A stretch of DNA of 64,000 bases from Isoptericola sp. AK164 (GTDB lineage: Bacteria; Actinomycetota; Actinomycetes; Actinomycetales; Cellulomonadaceae): assembly GCF_029643425.1 (NCBI RefSeq), contig NZ_CP119106.1, positions 2,976,001-3,040,000 of the forward strand, read 5' to 3'. The notes under the pieces are model-generated. The model was not told the origin of the DNA, did not search any database, and saw only the letters and a program-made list of their open reading frames with translations. A program made the position numbers and the translations under genes. Every line of letters starts with the position of its first letter. The first letter of the stretch is position 1. Shown here piece after piece: positions 53,257 through 62,339 of this stretch.

Positions 53257-55635
53257 ATGGCGGCTCCTGACTCTCGCGACTCCCGTCGCATCACGCGCAC
53301 GATCCCGGCCACGCAGATGGTCGCGCTGCTGCTCGCCTTCCTCCTGGCGGCAGGGACCGGCGGCGTGCTGGCGGCGGGCTTCGTGATCCCGGCGGTCGCA
53401 GGCGTCAACGCGATGGCCGACAGCACCGTCGAGATCTACGACGACGTGCCGGCCGAGCTCGAGCCGAGGCCGCTGTCCCAGCAGTCCCGGATCTACGCCT
53501 CCAACGGCAAGCTGCTGGCGACGTTCTACTACCAGAACCGCATCGTCAAGCCGCTCGACGAGATCTCCGAGCACATGCAGAACGCCGTGATCGCCATCGA
53601 GGACGAGCGCTTCTACGAGCACAACGGCGTCGACGCGCAGGGCATCACGCGCGCCGTGGTGAACAACCTCACCAGCGAGGACACGCAGGGCGCCTCGACC
53701 CTCACCCAGCAGTACGTCAAGAACATGCTCATCGAGTCGGCGCAGCAGGACGGCGACCAGTTCGCCGTCATCGACGCCCACGAGTCGACGATCGACCGCA
53801 AGCTCCGTGAGGCGAAGATGGCCATCGCCCTCGAGGAGCGCATGTCCAAGGACGAGATCCTGCAGGGCTACCTGAACATCGCGCAGTTCGCCGCCGCGAG
53901 CGTCTACGGCGTCGAGTCGGCCGCCCGCTACTACTTCGACACGACGGCCTCCGACCTGAACGTGGTGCAGGCGGCGACGATCGCCGGGATCACCAAGGCG
54001 CCCGGGCTGTTCGACCCGACGCGCAACCCGGAGCTGGCCCAGGAGCGCCGCGACCTGGTCATCAAGAACATGTACTCCCTCGGGTACATCTCGCTGGACC
54101 AGCGCGACAACGCGCTCGACCGGCCCATCGAGGAGACGCTGAACGTCACGCCGTCCCCGGCCGGCTGCCAGACGGCCAACAACTCGGCCTTCTTCTGCGA
54201 CTACGTCATCAAGGAGCTGCTGCTCGACGAGGCCTTCGGGGAGACGCGGGCCGACCGTCAGGAGCTGCTCTACCGCGGCGGTCTGGACATCCACACCACG
54301 CTGGACATGAAGAAGCAGCGGGCGGCGTTCAAGACGATCAAGCAGGCCGTGCCGGCGGGCGACGAGAGCAACCTCGAGGCGTCCATCGTCACCGTCGAGC
54401 CGGGGACCGGCAAGATCCTCACGATGGCGCAGAACGTGCCCTACACGGGGACGCGGGCCGCCGGGAACGCGAGCCGCGACACGACGGTCAACTACAACGC
54501 CGACTACGTGCACGGCGCCTCGGGCGGCTTCCAGCCCGGGTCGAACTTCAAGCCCGTGGTGCTCTCCCAGTGGCTGAAGGAGGGGCACACGCTGCTCGAG
54601 CAGGTGACGGCCACGAAGGTGGAGCGCCCCGTGAACACGTTCAACGCCCCCTGCCGGCCGATCACGAGCTCCGAGACTTGGGCGCCGGCCAACGCCGAGG
54701 GCGTCCTCAGCGGAACGATCCCGGTGCTGGAGGCCACCTACCTGTCGGTCAACACCGCCTACGCGTCGATGGGTCACGAGCTCAACCTCTGCGGGCTGCG
54801 CGACACGGCGTGGCAGATGGGCTACCGACCGACCAGCACCTCGTTCGGGGACAACCGTGGGCCGCTGAGCCAGCCGGCCACCAAGAGCGACATCGACATC
54901 TTCGCGCCGATGATCGTCGGCACCCAGGAGACGTCCCCGATGAACCTGGCCGCGATGTACGCGACCTTCGCCTCGGGCGGCACCTACTGCACGCCCGTCG
55001 CGATCACCGGGGTGACCGGTCCGCGGGGCGAGGAGTACGAGGTCCCTCAGGCCGACTGCGACAAGAACGCGCTGCCGAGCGACATCGCCAACACGGTGGT
55101 GTACGCGATGGAGAACGTGTTCACGCGTGGCACCGCCTATCGTCTCGGCGGTCTCGCCGATGGTCGGCCCGTCGCCGGCAAGACCGGAACCTCGCAGCTG
55201 TCGACGCAGACGTGGTTCACCGGGTTCACGCCGCAGCTGTCCACCTCCGTGTGGGTCGGCACGGTGGAGAACGCGACCGAGGACCACACGAACGGCATGT
55301 TCGTCAACGGCGACTGGTTCGACCCGCTGTACGGCTCCTCCGTCGCGGCACCGGCCTGGAAGACCTACATGGACCAGGCCATCGAGGGCATGCCCGTGGA
55401 GGACTTCGGCCCGCCGGACCAGTCCATGATCGGGACTCCCCCGGCCCCGCCGGCTCCGCCGTCGTCGTCCAGCGACGACTCGGACGACGACAGTTCGTCG
55501 TCCGACCCCGGCAACAGCGGTGACTCCGGCGGGTCCTCCGACGGCGGCGACTCCTCCGGTGGCGGGGACAACCCCGGCAACGGCGGCGGCAACGGTAACG
55601 GCAACGGCCAGGACGGCGACGGGGGCGACGACTGA
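53257..55635 (+). CDS. Class A penicillin-binding protein (PonA-type)
   Basis: A 792-residue bifunctional peptidoglycan synthase. After a short cytosolic tail and one membrane helix (about 20-48), the glycosyltransferase domain shows IAIEDERFYEHNGVD and GASTLTQQYVKN (about 110-150). The transpeptidase has SxxK as QPGSNFKPVV (about 428), SxN as YLSVNTAYA and KTG as VAGKTGTSQL (about 645). The last 70 residues are an acidic Ser/Asp/Gly/Asn-rich tail that should lie outside the membrane. The leaderless -10 fixes the ATG. It is followed by the phosphoesterase with overlapping stop and start. Confidence 0.95.
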   Translation: MAAPDSRDSRRITRTIPATQMVALLLAFLLAAGTGGVLAAGFVIPAVAGVNAMADSTVEIYDDVPAELEPRPLSQQSRIYASNGKLLATFYYQNRIVKPLDEISEHMQNAVIAIEDERFYEHNGVDAQGITRAVVNNLTSEDTQGASTLTQQYVKNMLIESAQQDGDQFAVIDAHESTIDRKLREAKMAIALEERMSKDEILQGYLNIAQFAAASVYGVESAARYYFDTTASDLNVVQAATIAGITKAPGLFDPTRNPELAQERRDLVIKNMYSLGYISLDQRDNALDRPIEETLNVTPSPAGCQTANNSAFFCDYVIKELLLDEAFGETRADRQELLYRGGLDIHTTLDMKKQRAAFKTIKQAVPAGDESNLEASIVTVEPGTGKILTMAQNVPYTGTRAAGNASRDTTVNYNADYVHGASGGFQPGSNFKPVVLSQWLKEGHTLLEQVTATKVERPVNTFNAPCRPITSSETWAPANAEGVLSGTIPVLEATYLSVNTAYASMGHELNLCGLRDTAWQMGYRPTSTSFGDNRGPLSQPATKSDIDIFAPMIVGTQETSPMNLAAMYATFASGGTYCTPVAITGVTGPRGEEYEVPQADCDKNALPSDIANTVVYAMENVFTRGTAYRLGGLADGRPVAGKTGTSQLSTQTWFTGFTPQLSTSVWVGTVENATEDHTNGMFVNGDWFDPLYGSSVAAPAWKTYMDQAIEGMPVEDFGPPDQSMIGTPPAPPAPPSSSSDDSDDDSSSSDPGNSGDSGGSSDGGDSSGGGDNPGNGGGNGNGNGQDGDGGDD

Positions 55636-56558
55636 ACCCCCGCGCCCTGGTCGGCGGCCTCGCCGCCCTGAGCGTCGCCGGGCTGGCCTACGCGCACCTC
55701 GAGACCAAGCTCTTCGCGCTGCGCCGTGTGTCGGTCCCGGTGCTCGCCCCGGGCGAGCGCGACCTCCGGGTCCTGCACGTCTCCGACCTGCACCTGACGC
55801 CCGGCCAGCACCGCAAGATCGAGTGGGTGCGGTCCCTGGCCGCCCTGGAGCCCGACCTCGTGATCGACACCGGGGACAACCTGGCGCACCACGACGCCGT
55901 CGACCCGCTGCTGCACGCCCTGGAGCCGCTGCTCGACCGGCCCGGTGCCTTCGTCCTCGGGTCCAACGACTACTACTCCCCCACGTTCAAGAACCCGGCG
56001 CGCTACCTGCTCCCGGACGCGCGGGGGCCGGTGCGGCACACCCCTGACCTGCCGTGGGAGCGGATGGTCACGGCGATGCGCGAGGCCGGCTGGGCCGACC
56101 TCACCAACCGCCGGGACGCCGTCGACGTCCAGGGGCGACGCGTCGCCCTGACCGGTGTGGACGACCCGCACCTCGACCGGGACGTCTTCCCGGAGACGAC
56201 GGCCGGGACGGACGACGAGCCGGCCACGCTGCGACTGGGCGTCGCGCATGCCCCGTACCGGCGCGTGCTGGACCAGATGCACGCCGACGACGCCGACGCG
56301 ATCATCGCCGGGCACACCCACGGCGGCCAGCTCTGCCTGCCGTTCTACGGGTCGCTGGTCACCAACTGCGACCTGGACCGTCGACGGGCCAAGGGGCTGC
56401 ACGGCTGGCCCGGACCGCGGCCCGACGCACCGGGTGGCGCGGACTCGACGTGGCTGCACGTCTCGGCCGGCGCCGGGACCTCGCCGTACGCCCCGGTGCG
56501 GTTCGCGTGCCGCCCGGAAGCGACCTTGATCACGTTCACGGCACGGGGCCGGATCTGA
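55632..56558 (+). CDS. Membrane-anchored metallophosphoesterase (likely CTG start)
   Basis: A calcineurin-like phosphoesterase with all metal motifs: HVSDLHLTPGQ, DTGDN, LGSNDYYSP and GHTHGGQLCLPFYG. The annotated-looking GTG at 55728 would cut off a good membrane segment. In frame, CTG at 55632 gives LNPRALVGGLAALSVAGLAY then AHLETKLFALRRVSV. That CTG overlaps the PBP stop as CTGA, the same 4-bp coupling seen elsewhere here as ATGA and GTGA. With it the protein has 308 residues. A role in cell-envelope lipid metabolism is common for such proteins next to class A PBPs. Confidence 0.82.
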   Translation: MNPRALVGGLAALSVAGLAYAHLETKLFALRRVSVPVLAPGERDLRVLHVSDLHLTPGQHRKIEWVRSLAALEPDLVIDTGDNLAHHDAVDPLLHALEPLLDRPGAFVLGSNDYYSPTFKNPARYLLPDARGPVRHTPDLPWERMVTAMREAGWADLTNRRDAVDVQGRRVALTGVDDPHLDRDVFPETTAGTDDEPATLRLGVAHAPYRRVLDQMHADDADAIIAGHTHGGQLCLPFYGSLVTNCDLDRRRAKGLHGWPGPRPDAPGGADSTWLHVSAGAGTSPYAPVRFACRPEATLITFTARGRI

Positions 56559-56560
56559 GT

Positions 56561-56590
56561 TTTCGTTCCGGGGCCATCGTCGGCTATTCT
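56561..56590 (+). promoter_or_regulatory. Promoter of tRNA-Pro
   Basis: TTTCGT (56561-56566) and TATTCT (56585-56590) are 18 bp apart. The predicted start lies about 55 bp before the tRNA. Confidence 0.55.
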
Positions 56591-56651
56591 GAGCAGGCTT
56601 CCGCACGAGGGATCCGGCTCGCCGGGTCGCCGTGGTGCGGGTGCAGTCCCT

Positions 56652-56729
<78 letters not shown>

Positions 56730-56730
56730 C

Positions 56731-56769
56731 CGAGAGGCCCTCTGACCAGCACGGTCAGGGGGCCTCTCG
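56731..56769 (+). terminator. Terminator after tRNA-Pro
   Basis: A 16-bp stem with G-U pairs (CGAGAGGCCCTCTGACC with its inverse) and a short loop begin 3 bp after the tRNA. TCATTTCC follows. Confidence 0.8.
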
Positions 56770-56819
56770 TCATTTCCGTGCCAGTTCCGCCCGGCACCGG
56801 CCGACGGGCGGGCCGCTGC

Positions 56820-56832
56820 TACGGTGTGGCCC
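56820..56832 (+). promoter_or_regulatory. Leaderless promoter of the small membrane protein gene
   Basis: TACGGT (56820-56825), 7 bases, then GTG 56833. Confidence 0.5.
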
Positions 56833-57111
56833 GTGTCCGCACCGCCCCCGTCGACCTCCCGTGACCGCCTCCACGGACTCCTGCGCCTCGTCCTGGTGGT
56901 CGGCACCGGCCTCGCGGTCGCCGACGGCTTCCGCTGGGGGAACCGGCTCTACCTGTCGACGCAATTCGCCGACGTCGACCTCGCCTACGCGGCCGACCTG
57001 GCCGCGCATGCCCGGGACGCCCTGGCGCACGGCCTGGTCTGGCTCGTCGTCGCGGCCCTGGCGGCAGTCGTCGCGTGGCTCCTGCATCCGCGGTCACGGC
57101 CCGCCGCGTAG
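56833..57111 (+). CDS. Small two-helix membrane protein, function unknown
   Basis: A 92-residue protein with two hydrophobic helices: HGLLRLVLVVGTGLAVADGF (about 12-30) and GLVWLVVAALAAVVAWLLHP (about 65-85). A polar loop with WGNRLYLSTQFADVDLAYAA joins them. No family is recognised. The GTG at 56833 is set by the TACGGT -10 seven bases before it; a GTG at 56824 would lie upstream of the predicted transcript start. Confidence 0.65.
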   Translation: MSAPPPSTSRDRLHGLLRLVLVVGTGLAVADGFRWGNRLYLSTQFADVDLAYAADLAAHARDALAHGLVWLVVAALAAVVAWLLHPRSRPAA

Positions 57112-57114
57112 AGT
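57109..57114 (+). promoter_or_regulatory. -10 candidate of the LacI-type gene
   Basis: TAGAGT overlaps the stop of the previous gene and lies 26 bp before ATG 57141. Confidence 0.4.
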
Positions 57115-57140
57115 GCGCTCCACACCGTCGTGGAGGATTC

Positions 57141-58115
57141 ATGCCCGTCACCAGTGCCGATGTCGCACGCGCCGCCGGCGTGTCCCGGACCACCGTCAGC
57201 TACGTCCTCAACGACACCCCCGGCACGAACATCTCGACCGCGACGCGCGACCACGTCCTGGCCACGGCCGCCGACCTCGGGTACGCGCCGTCGGCCGCCG
57301 CCCGTGCCCTGCGCCGGGGTCAGAGCGACCTGGTCGTGTGCGTCCTGCCCGACTGGCCCACCGGCCCCGTCGTCGACACCGTCCTGGACCTGCTGACCGA
57401 CAACCTCGCCCAGCGCGGGCTCTTCCTGCTGGTGCACCACCACCGCTCGACGCGACCGCTGCGCGAGCTGTGGAAGGCCGTGACACCCCGCGTCGTCGTC
57501 GGCCTCACGCACTTCCCCACCGAGGACCTGCGGGCGCTGCGTCAGGCCGGCATCGAGGTCGTGGGGGCAGGGTCCGTGGACGACGGCGGACACCCCGGCA
57601 TCGACGCCGGCAACCAGCGGGGCCTCGGCGAGCTGCAGGTGGAGCACCTGGTGGCGCAGGGGTACCGACGCCTGGCCATCGCCACCACGCCGGACGATCG
57701 GCTGCGCGAGTTCGCCGAGCTGCGCACGGACGGCGTGCGCCGGGCCTGCGCGCAGGCCGGACTGCCCGAGCCGCAGCTCGCCGTCGTCGACCCCGGCGTG
57801 CCGGCGACGGAGGTCGTGCGGCGGTGGTCGCGTGACGGCGTCGACGCGGTCGCCTGCTACAACGACGAGGTCGCGCTCGCCGTGCTGGCCGGGGCGCGTG
57901 CGGAGGGCGTCGAGGTGCCCGGTCGCCTCGCGGTCGTCGGGCTCGACGACGTGCCGGCCGCCGCGCTGGCAGATCCGCCGCTGACGACGATCGCCCAGCC
58001 CAGCGCCGCGCAGGCGCAGCACCTGGCCGCGAGCGTGGAGGCCGTGCTGGACGGCAAACCCCTGCCGCCGGGACCCACGGAGCCGAGCCGAGTCGTCGTC
58101 CGCGCCTCGACTTGA
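57141..58115 (+). CDS. LacI-family transcriptional regulator
   Basis: A 324-residue repressor. The N-terminal helix-turn-helix is TSADVARAAGVSRTTVSYVL with the hinge-helix region PSAAARALRRG (about 50-60). A periplasmic-binding-protein-like effector domain follows, with AVACYNDEVALAVLAGAR and VVGLDDVPAAALADPPLTT as family segments. ATG 57141 has TGGAGG 4 bases upstream. The ligand is unknown and no sugar operon is adjacent. Confidence 0.92.
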   Translation: MPVTSADVARAAGVSRTTVSYVLNDTPGTNISTATRDHVLATAADLGYAPSAAARALRRGQSDLVVCVLPDWPTGPVVDTVLDLLTDNLAQRGLFLLVHHHRSTRPLRELWKAVTPRVVVGLTHFPTEDLRALRQAGIEVVGAGSVDDGGHPGIDAGNQRGLGELQVEHLVAQGYRRLAIATTPDDRLREFAELRTDGVRRACAQAGLPEPQLAVVDPGVPATEVVRRWSRDGVDAVACYNDEVALAVLAGARAEGVEVPGRLAVVGLDDVPAAALADPPLTTIAQPSAAQAQHLAASVEAVLDGKPLPPGPTEPSRVVVRAST

Positions 58116-58129
58116 TCCCCGCAAGACCG

Positions 58130-58190
58130 CTGCGGGCATGAAATCTGCAGGTCTCCGCCGGGGAAGCCTGCAGATTTCACGCCCACAGCG
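58130..58190. repeat. Dispersed palindrome, copy C
   Basis: The arm at 58130-58152 (containing GGGCATGAAATCTGCAGG) and the inverse arm at 58168-58190 match at 21 of 23 positions around a 15-nt loop. It lies 15 bp after the LacI-type stop. Confidence 0.85.
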
Positions 58191-58274
58191 TCGAGGTGGG
58201 TCACCCCGCGCCCGGCTCTCGGCGCCCGGGACACCGTCATTGCACGTCAGAGCGCGAGAACCGCTCCGTGCTCG

Positions 58275-58280
58275 TAGCAT
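58275..58280 (+). promoter_or_regulatory. -10 candidate of the DUF308 gene
   Basis: TAGCAT lies 34 bp before ATG 58315, which has its own AGGAGG site. Confidence 0.4.
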
Positions 58281-58314
58281 CGCCACCACGGGACCGACGA
58301 CCAGGAGGACGACC

Positions 58315-58917
58315 ATGGCCGACGACGCGGCGACGCCGCTCTCGCAGCGCACCGCAGGGACAGCCCGCCGACTGTGGGGGCTCGTCTATCTGCGGGCCGC
58401 CGCCTATCTCGTCGTCGGCGTCCTGCTGCTGATCAACCCCGACGAGGGGATCACCTGGCTGCGCTGGCTCGTAGGACTCGTCATCGTCGCGCAGGGCGCC
58501 CTCCTCGCGATCGAGAACCGACCGGCGAAGGAGTCGGGACCGGCGGCCCAGGAGATCACCGTCCGGTTCGTCGTCGGGCTCGCGAGCGTGGTCGCCGGAC
58601 TGCTGGTGGTGCTCTGGCCCTCCATGACCGCCGACCTGCTCGTCCTCGTCGTCGGTGTCTGGGCCTGCGCGGCCGGCGTGATGGGTGTCGTCGCCGGCCT
58701 GCGCGGCCGCACCGCGCGCACCATGGCCTGGGACTGGCAGCTCGTCAACGCGGTGCTGTGGGTCGTGCTCGGCGTCGTCCTGCTCGCCCAGCCCGCCGAG
58801 GGCGCGACGACGATCGCCCTGCTGCTGTCGCTGTACCTGCTGCTCTCCGGTGCCGTGCTCCTCGTCGGCGCGCTGGCGACCAGTACCCGGCAGAAGGACC
58901 TCGACGCCGCCACCTGA
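58315..58917 (+). CDS. DUF308 / HdeD-like membrane protein
   Basis: A 200-residue protein with six membrane helices in three hairpins, the HdeD/DUF308 pattern. Examples are AAYLVVGVLLLINPDEGITW, FVVGLASVVAGLLVVLWPSM and NAVLWVVLGVVLLAQPAEG. HdeD in E. coli is linked to acid resistance; the role here is unknown. AGGAGG stands 6 bases before the ATG. Confidence 0.87.
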   Translation: MADDAATPLSQRTAGTARRLWGLVYLRAAAYLVVGVLLLINPDEGITWLRWLVGLVIVAQGALLAIENRPAKESGPAAQEITVRFVVGLASVVAGLLVVLWPSMTADLLVLVVGVWACAAGVMGVVAGLRGRTARTMAWDWQLVNAVLWVVLGVVLLAQPAEGATTIALLLSLYLLLSGAVLLVGALATSTRQKDLDAAT

Positions 58918-58937
58918 CGTCCCGCGGCCGGGACGTC
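58916..58937 (+). terminator. Short hairpin at the DUF308 stop
   Basis: GACGTCCC (58916-58923) and GGGACGTC (58930-58937) form an 8-bp stem that begins inside the stop codon. Confidence 0.55.
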
Positions 58938-59012
58938 CCGGCGCCGCACCGGCGGGCCCCGCCCGCACGTGGCAGGCTGGGCCGAGAACCGGACATCCGC
59001 CGAGGAGGACCG

Positions 59013-60212
59013 ATGGACCCGATCGTCGTCGTCGGAGGTGGTCTCGCCGCCGCCCGCGCCACCGAGGGCCTGCGCCACGGCGGCTACGACGGCCCGCTCG
59101 TGGTGGTGGCCGGCGAGTCCGCCGTCCCCTACGAACGCCCGCCCCTGTCCAAGGAGTACCTGCGCGGCGAGGCCGAGAAGTCCGACCTGCGCCCCCTCGA
59201 CGCCGACTGGTACGCCGACCAGAGCGTCGACCTGCGCACCGGCACCAGCGCCACCGGGCTCGACGTCGGCGCGCGGTCCATCACGACGGCGCCCGGCGGG
59301 TCCCAGCGGTACTCGCGGCTGATCCTGGCCACCGGCTCGCGCGTGCGGCGGCTGGACGTGCCGGGCGCCGAGCTCGACGGTGTCCACTACCTGCGCTCCG
59401 TGCGTGACGCCGACCGGCTCGCCGAGGCGCTCGACGACGACGGCCCGGTCGTGGTGGTCGGCGACGGGTGGATCGGCATGGAGGTCGCGGCGTCGGCCCG
59501 TCAGCTCGGCCGGGACGTGGCAGTCGTCGGGCGCGGCCCGCACCCGCTGGCCTCCCTCGGCGACGAGGTCGCCCGGATCTTCACCGGCGTGCACGAGGAC
59601 AACGGCGTGCGCCTCCTGCACGGCCGGACGGTCATGTCCCTGCGCAGCGACGACGGCCGGGTACGCGGCGTGGAGCTCGACGACGGCACCGTGCTCGACG
59701 CCCGCACCGTCGTCGTCGGTATCGGGGTCACCCCGGAGATCGGGCTCGCCGCCGAGGCGGGCATCGACCTCGTCGACGGCTTCGGCAGCGGGATCGCCGT
59801 CGACGGCACGCTGCGCACCTCCGCACCGGACGTGTGGGCCGTCGGCGACATCGCCGCCGTCCCGTCGCGCCGGTACGACCGGCTGCTGCGCATCGAGCAC
59901 TGGGCCGTCGCCGACGAGACCGGCAAGCACGCCGCCCGGTCGGTGCTGGGCTCCGGCGAGCCGTACGACGTGCTCCCCTACTTCTTCTCCGACCAGTTCG
60001 ACCTCGGCATGGAGGCCAAGGGCCTGACCGAGGGCGAGGTCGTGATCAGCGGGTCCGCCGAGGACCGCGAGTGCGTCGTGTTCTGGGTCGACGGCGAGCG
60101 CGTCAACGGCGCGATGGGCGTCAACGTCTGGGACCGGATGGACGACGCCGAGGAGCTGATCCGCCGCGACGGCCCGGTCGACCGGCGCGAACTGGAACGC
60201 TTCGTCGACTGA
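59013..60212 (+). CDS. FAD-dependent NAD(P)H oxidoreductase (ferredoxin reductase type)
   Basis: A 399-residue two-dinucleotide flavoprotein. The FAD motif is IVVVGGGLAAARATEGLR at the N-terminus. ERPPLSKEYLRG and LILATGSRVRRLDVPG follow, with the NAD(P) motif VVVVGDGWIGMEVAASA (about 148) and the FAD motif APDVWAVGDIAAVPS (about 270). A C-terminal domain of 80 residues follows (YFFSDQFDLGMEAKG). It resembles rubredoxin or dioxygenase ferredoxin reductases. The partner is unknown. GAGGAGG precedes the ATG. Confidence 0.92.
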   Translation: MDPIVVVGGGLAAARATEGLRHGGYDGPLVVVAGESAVPYERPPLSKEYLRGEAEKSDLRPLDADWYADQSVDLRTGTSATGLDVGARSITTAPGGSQRYSRLILATGSRVRRLDVPGAELDGVHYLRSVRDADRLAEALDDDGPVVVVGDGWIGMEVAASARQLGRDVAVVGRGPHPLASLGDEVARIFTGVHEDNGVRLLHGRTVMSLRSDDGRVRGVELDDGTVLDARTVVVGIGVTPEIGLAAEAGIDLVDGFGSGIAVDGTLRTSAPDVWAVGDIAAVPSRRYDRLLRIEHWAVADETGKHAARSVLGSGEPYDVLPYFFSDQFDLGMEAKGLTEGEVVISGSAEDRECVVFWVDGERVNGAMGVNVWDRMDDAEELIRRDGPVDRRELERFVD

Positions 60213-60230
60213 CCGTCCTGCGCCAGCAGC

Positions 60231-60291
60231 ATCGAGCGTCTCTGTTCCTCAGGAATCGGCGCGCGATTCCTGAGGAACAGAGTCGCTCGAT
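60231..60291. terminator. 61-bp palindrome between converging genes
   Basis: The arms 60231-60258 and 60264-60291 match at 27 of 28 positions around a 5-nt loop. The arm contains CTCTGTTCCTCAGGAATCG, less GC-rich than its surroundings and unrelated to the GAAATCTGCAG family. It probably ends both transcripts. Confidence 0.8.
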
Positions 60292-60307
60292 CGGCGACGG
60301 CCGTGGG

Positions 60308-62290
60308 TCAGCCGAAGGTGAAGGTGTACACCGACACCCCGGCGGGCACCTCGAGCTCCACGACGCCCTCGGTGTGCTCCTCGCCGCGCAGCACGTCGTA
60401 GAGCGTCGGGTTGCCCGCGACGTCGATCTCGCGCTCGGCCCGCACGGAGCCGTCGTCGGCCAGCACGCGAGCGGTCACGGTGCCCTCGCCACCCAGCACG
60501 GAGTACACGCCGGTGGACCGGTAGGCCAGCCGCAACGTCGCGTCGTCGGACACCGCCGTCGCGCCCTGGAAGTCGACGTCCCACCGGCCGTCGAGGGAGA
60601 AGGTGTCCTCGGGCTGCTCCGCGGGTGCGGCGAACCGCCGCTCACCGCTGCCGTAGTCGGTGGGCCCGGCGTAGTTGAACACCTTGTTGAGCGCGAGGTA
60701 CGTCTCCGGCGTCGTGTCGGCGTCCGGGGTCGTGTCCTCGATGTCCGTCGGCGCGGGCAGCGCGACGTCGGGGTCGGCCTCGCGCAGCAGGTCACGGATG
60801 TGCTGCTCGGTGGTGGCGTAGTCGCCCTCGCCGAACTTCAGGTACCGCACGGTGCCGTCGGCGTCGACGAGGTACTCGGCGGGCCAGTACCGGTTCCGGT
60901 AGCCGGTCCACGTCGAGTAGGCGTTGTCCTGCGCGATCGGGTGGTCGACGCCGAGATCCTCGGCGCCGGCGATCACGTTGCGGGTCTCCCGCTCGAACGC
61001 GAACTCGGGGGTGTGCACGCCGATCACCTCGAGCCCGGCGTCCTCGTAGCGGTCGTACCAGGCGTTGACGTGCGGGAGCGCACGCTGACAGTTGATGCAC
61101 GAGTACGTCCAGAAGTCGACGAGCACCACCGTCCCGCGCAGGTCCTCGAGATCCACGGGGGTGTTGTCCGGCGTGTTGAGCCACTGCGTGATGCCGGTCA
61201 GCGGCGGCGCGGTGCCGCACTCGGCCAGCTCGGTGTCCCCGCTGGTGCAGTTGGACAGCTCGCGGTTGGCGTCGGTGACGATGCCGCCGAGCTCCAGGGC
61301 GTCCTGGACGTCCTCGTTGGCGTCGATCTGCTGCTGCAGGGTGCCGGTGTAGTCCGGCAGGGCTCGCTGGAGCTGCGCGGGCAGGTTCAGCGCGAGGGCG
61401 CCGGCCAGCGCGATCATCACGACGCCGCCGCCGATGCGGATCCCGCGCTGGTGCCGCTGGAACCCGCGCACCCGCTCGGCCACCCGCCGTCCGGCCAGGG
61501 CGAAGACCAGCAGCGGGATCGCGGCGCCGACGGCGAAGCTCACGGTCAGCGCGACCGTCCCGGGTCCGATCCGCCCGGTGGCGCCGGCCACGGTGATCGC
61601 GGCCAGCACGGGCCCGGCGCACGGCACGTACAGCACGCCCAGACCGAGACCCAGGAGGAAGGCGCCGCGGTCCTGGCGCGGGGAGCGCCGCGACCCCAGG
61701 GAGGCGATGCGCTGGAAGGGCCGCTCGAGCACCCCTTCGAACCGGGGCACGATCATGCCGACGCCGATCGCGGTCAGCAGGGCAATGCCGAGCCAGCGCA
61801 GCAGGTCCTGCGGCAGCCCGAGCGCGCCGAGGATCAGCGAGCCGAGCAGCGTGAAGACGCTGAAGCTGACGACCAGGCCCGCGATCACCAGGAAGGGACG
61901 CCAGGACCGGGGCGCCCGCCGACGGCGGTGCCGGGGCTCGGCACCGCGGGCGACGACCGGCTGCGGCGAGGTGGCGCCGTCGTGCGCGGACGGCCTGCCG
62001 CCGGTGAGCGTGAGCGTGGCCGTGCCCCCGGAGGGAGCCGGCGGACTGCTGGAGACGCGGCCGGCACGGTCGACCCGGACGGCGGTCGGCGCACCGGCGA
62101 AGAGGGCCGGGTCGACGCCGGCACGCCCCGGCGTGTCTCCGGAGTCCGCGGAGGACTCACCCGTCGCGGCCCGGTCCCGCGCCCCCTCGACGCCGCCGGC
62201 GAAGAAGATGACCGGCAGCATCGGCAGGATGCACGGCGAGATGCCGGTGACCAGGCCACCGAGCAGACCGATGAGGATGAGCGTCTCCAT
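60308..62290 (-). CDS. dipZ: DipZ: CcdA-like membrane domain fused to a thioredoxin domain
   Basis: A 660-residue fusion for moving reducing power across the membrane to extracytoplasmic thiols or cytochrome c maturation. The N-terminal CcdA/DsbD part has two conserved cysteine motifs, GISPCILPMLPVIFFAGG and LYVPCAGPVLAAI. A thioredoxin/TlpA domain has WTYSCINCQRALPH (CxxC, about 400). The C-terminal 150 residues are a beta-rich DipZ domain. About 90 extra Ser/Gly/Arg-rich residues are inserted between the first and second helices. ATG 62290. Confidence 0.93.
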   Translation of the reverse strand: METLILIGLLGGLVTGISPCILPMLPVIFFAGGVEGARDRAATGESSADSGDTPGRAGVDPALFAGAPTAVRVDRAGRVSSSPPAPSGGTATLTLTGGRPSAHDGATSPQPVVARGAEPRHRRRRAPRSWRPFLVIAGLVVSFSVFTLLGSLILGALGLPQDLLRWLGIALLTAIGVGMIVPRFEGVLERPFQRIASLGSRRSPRQDRGAFLLGLGLGVLYVPCAGPVLAAITVAGATGRIGPGTVALTVSFAVGAAIPLLVFALAGRRVAERVRGFQRHQRGIRIGGGVVMIALAGALALNLPAQLQRALPDYTGTLQQQIDANEDVQDALELGGIVTDANRELSNCTSGDTELAECGTAPPLTGITQWLNTPDNTPVDLEDLRGTVVLVDFWTYSCINCQRALPHVNAWYDRYEDAGLEVIGVHTPEFAFERETRNVIAGAEDLGVDHPIAQDNAYSTWTGYRNRYWPAEYLVDADGTVRYLKFGEGDYATTEQHIRDLLREADPDVALPAPTDIEDTTPDADTTPETYLALNKVFNYAGPTDYGSGERRFAAPAEQPEDTFSLDGRWDVDFQGATAVSDDATLRLAYRSTGVYSVLGGEGTVTARVLADDGSVRAEREIDVAGNPTLYDVLRGEEHTEGVVELEVPAGVSVYTFTFG

Positions 62291-62339
62291 GCCCGGGGTT
62301 CGGAGCCGAGAGCGTCCCGGACGGGTCGAGCCGCGCCGT

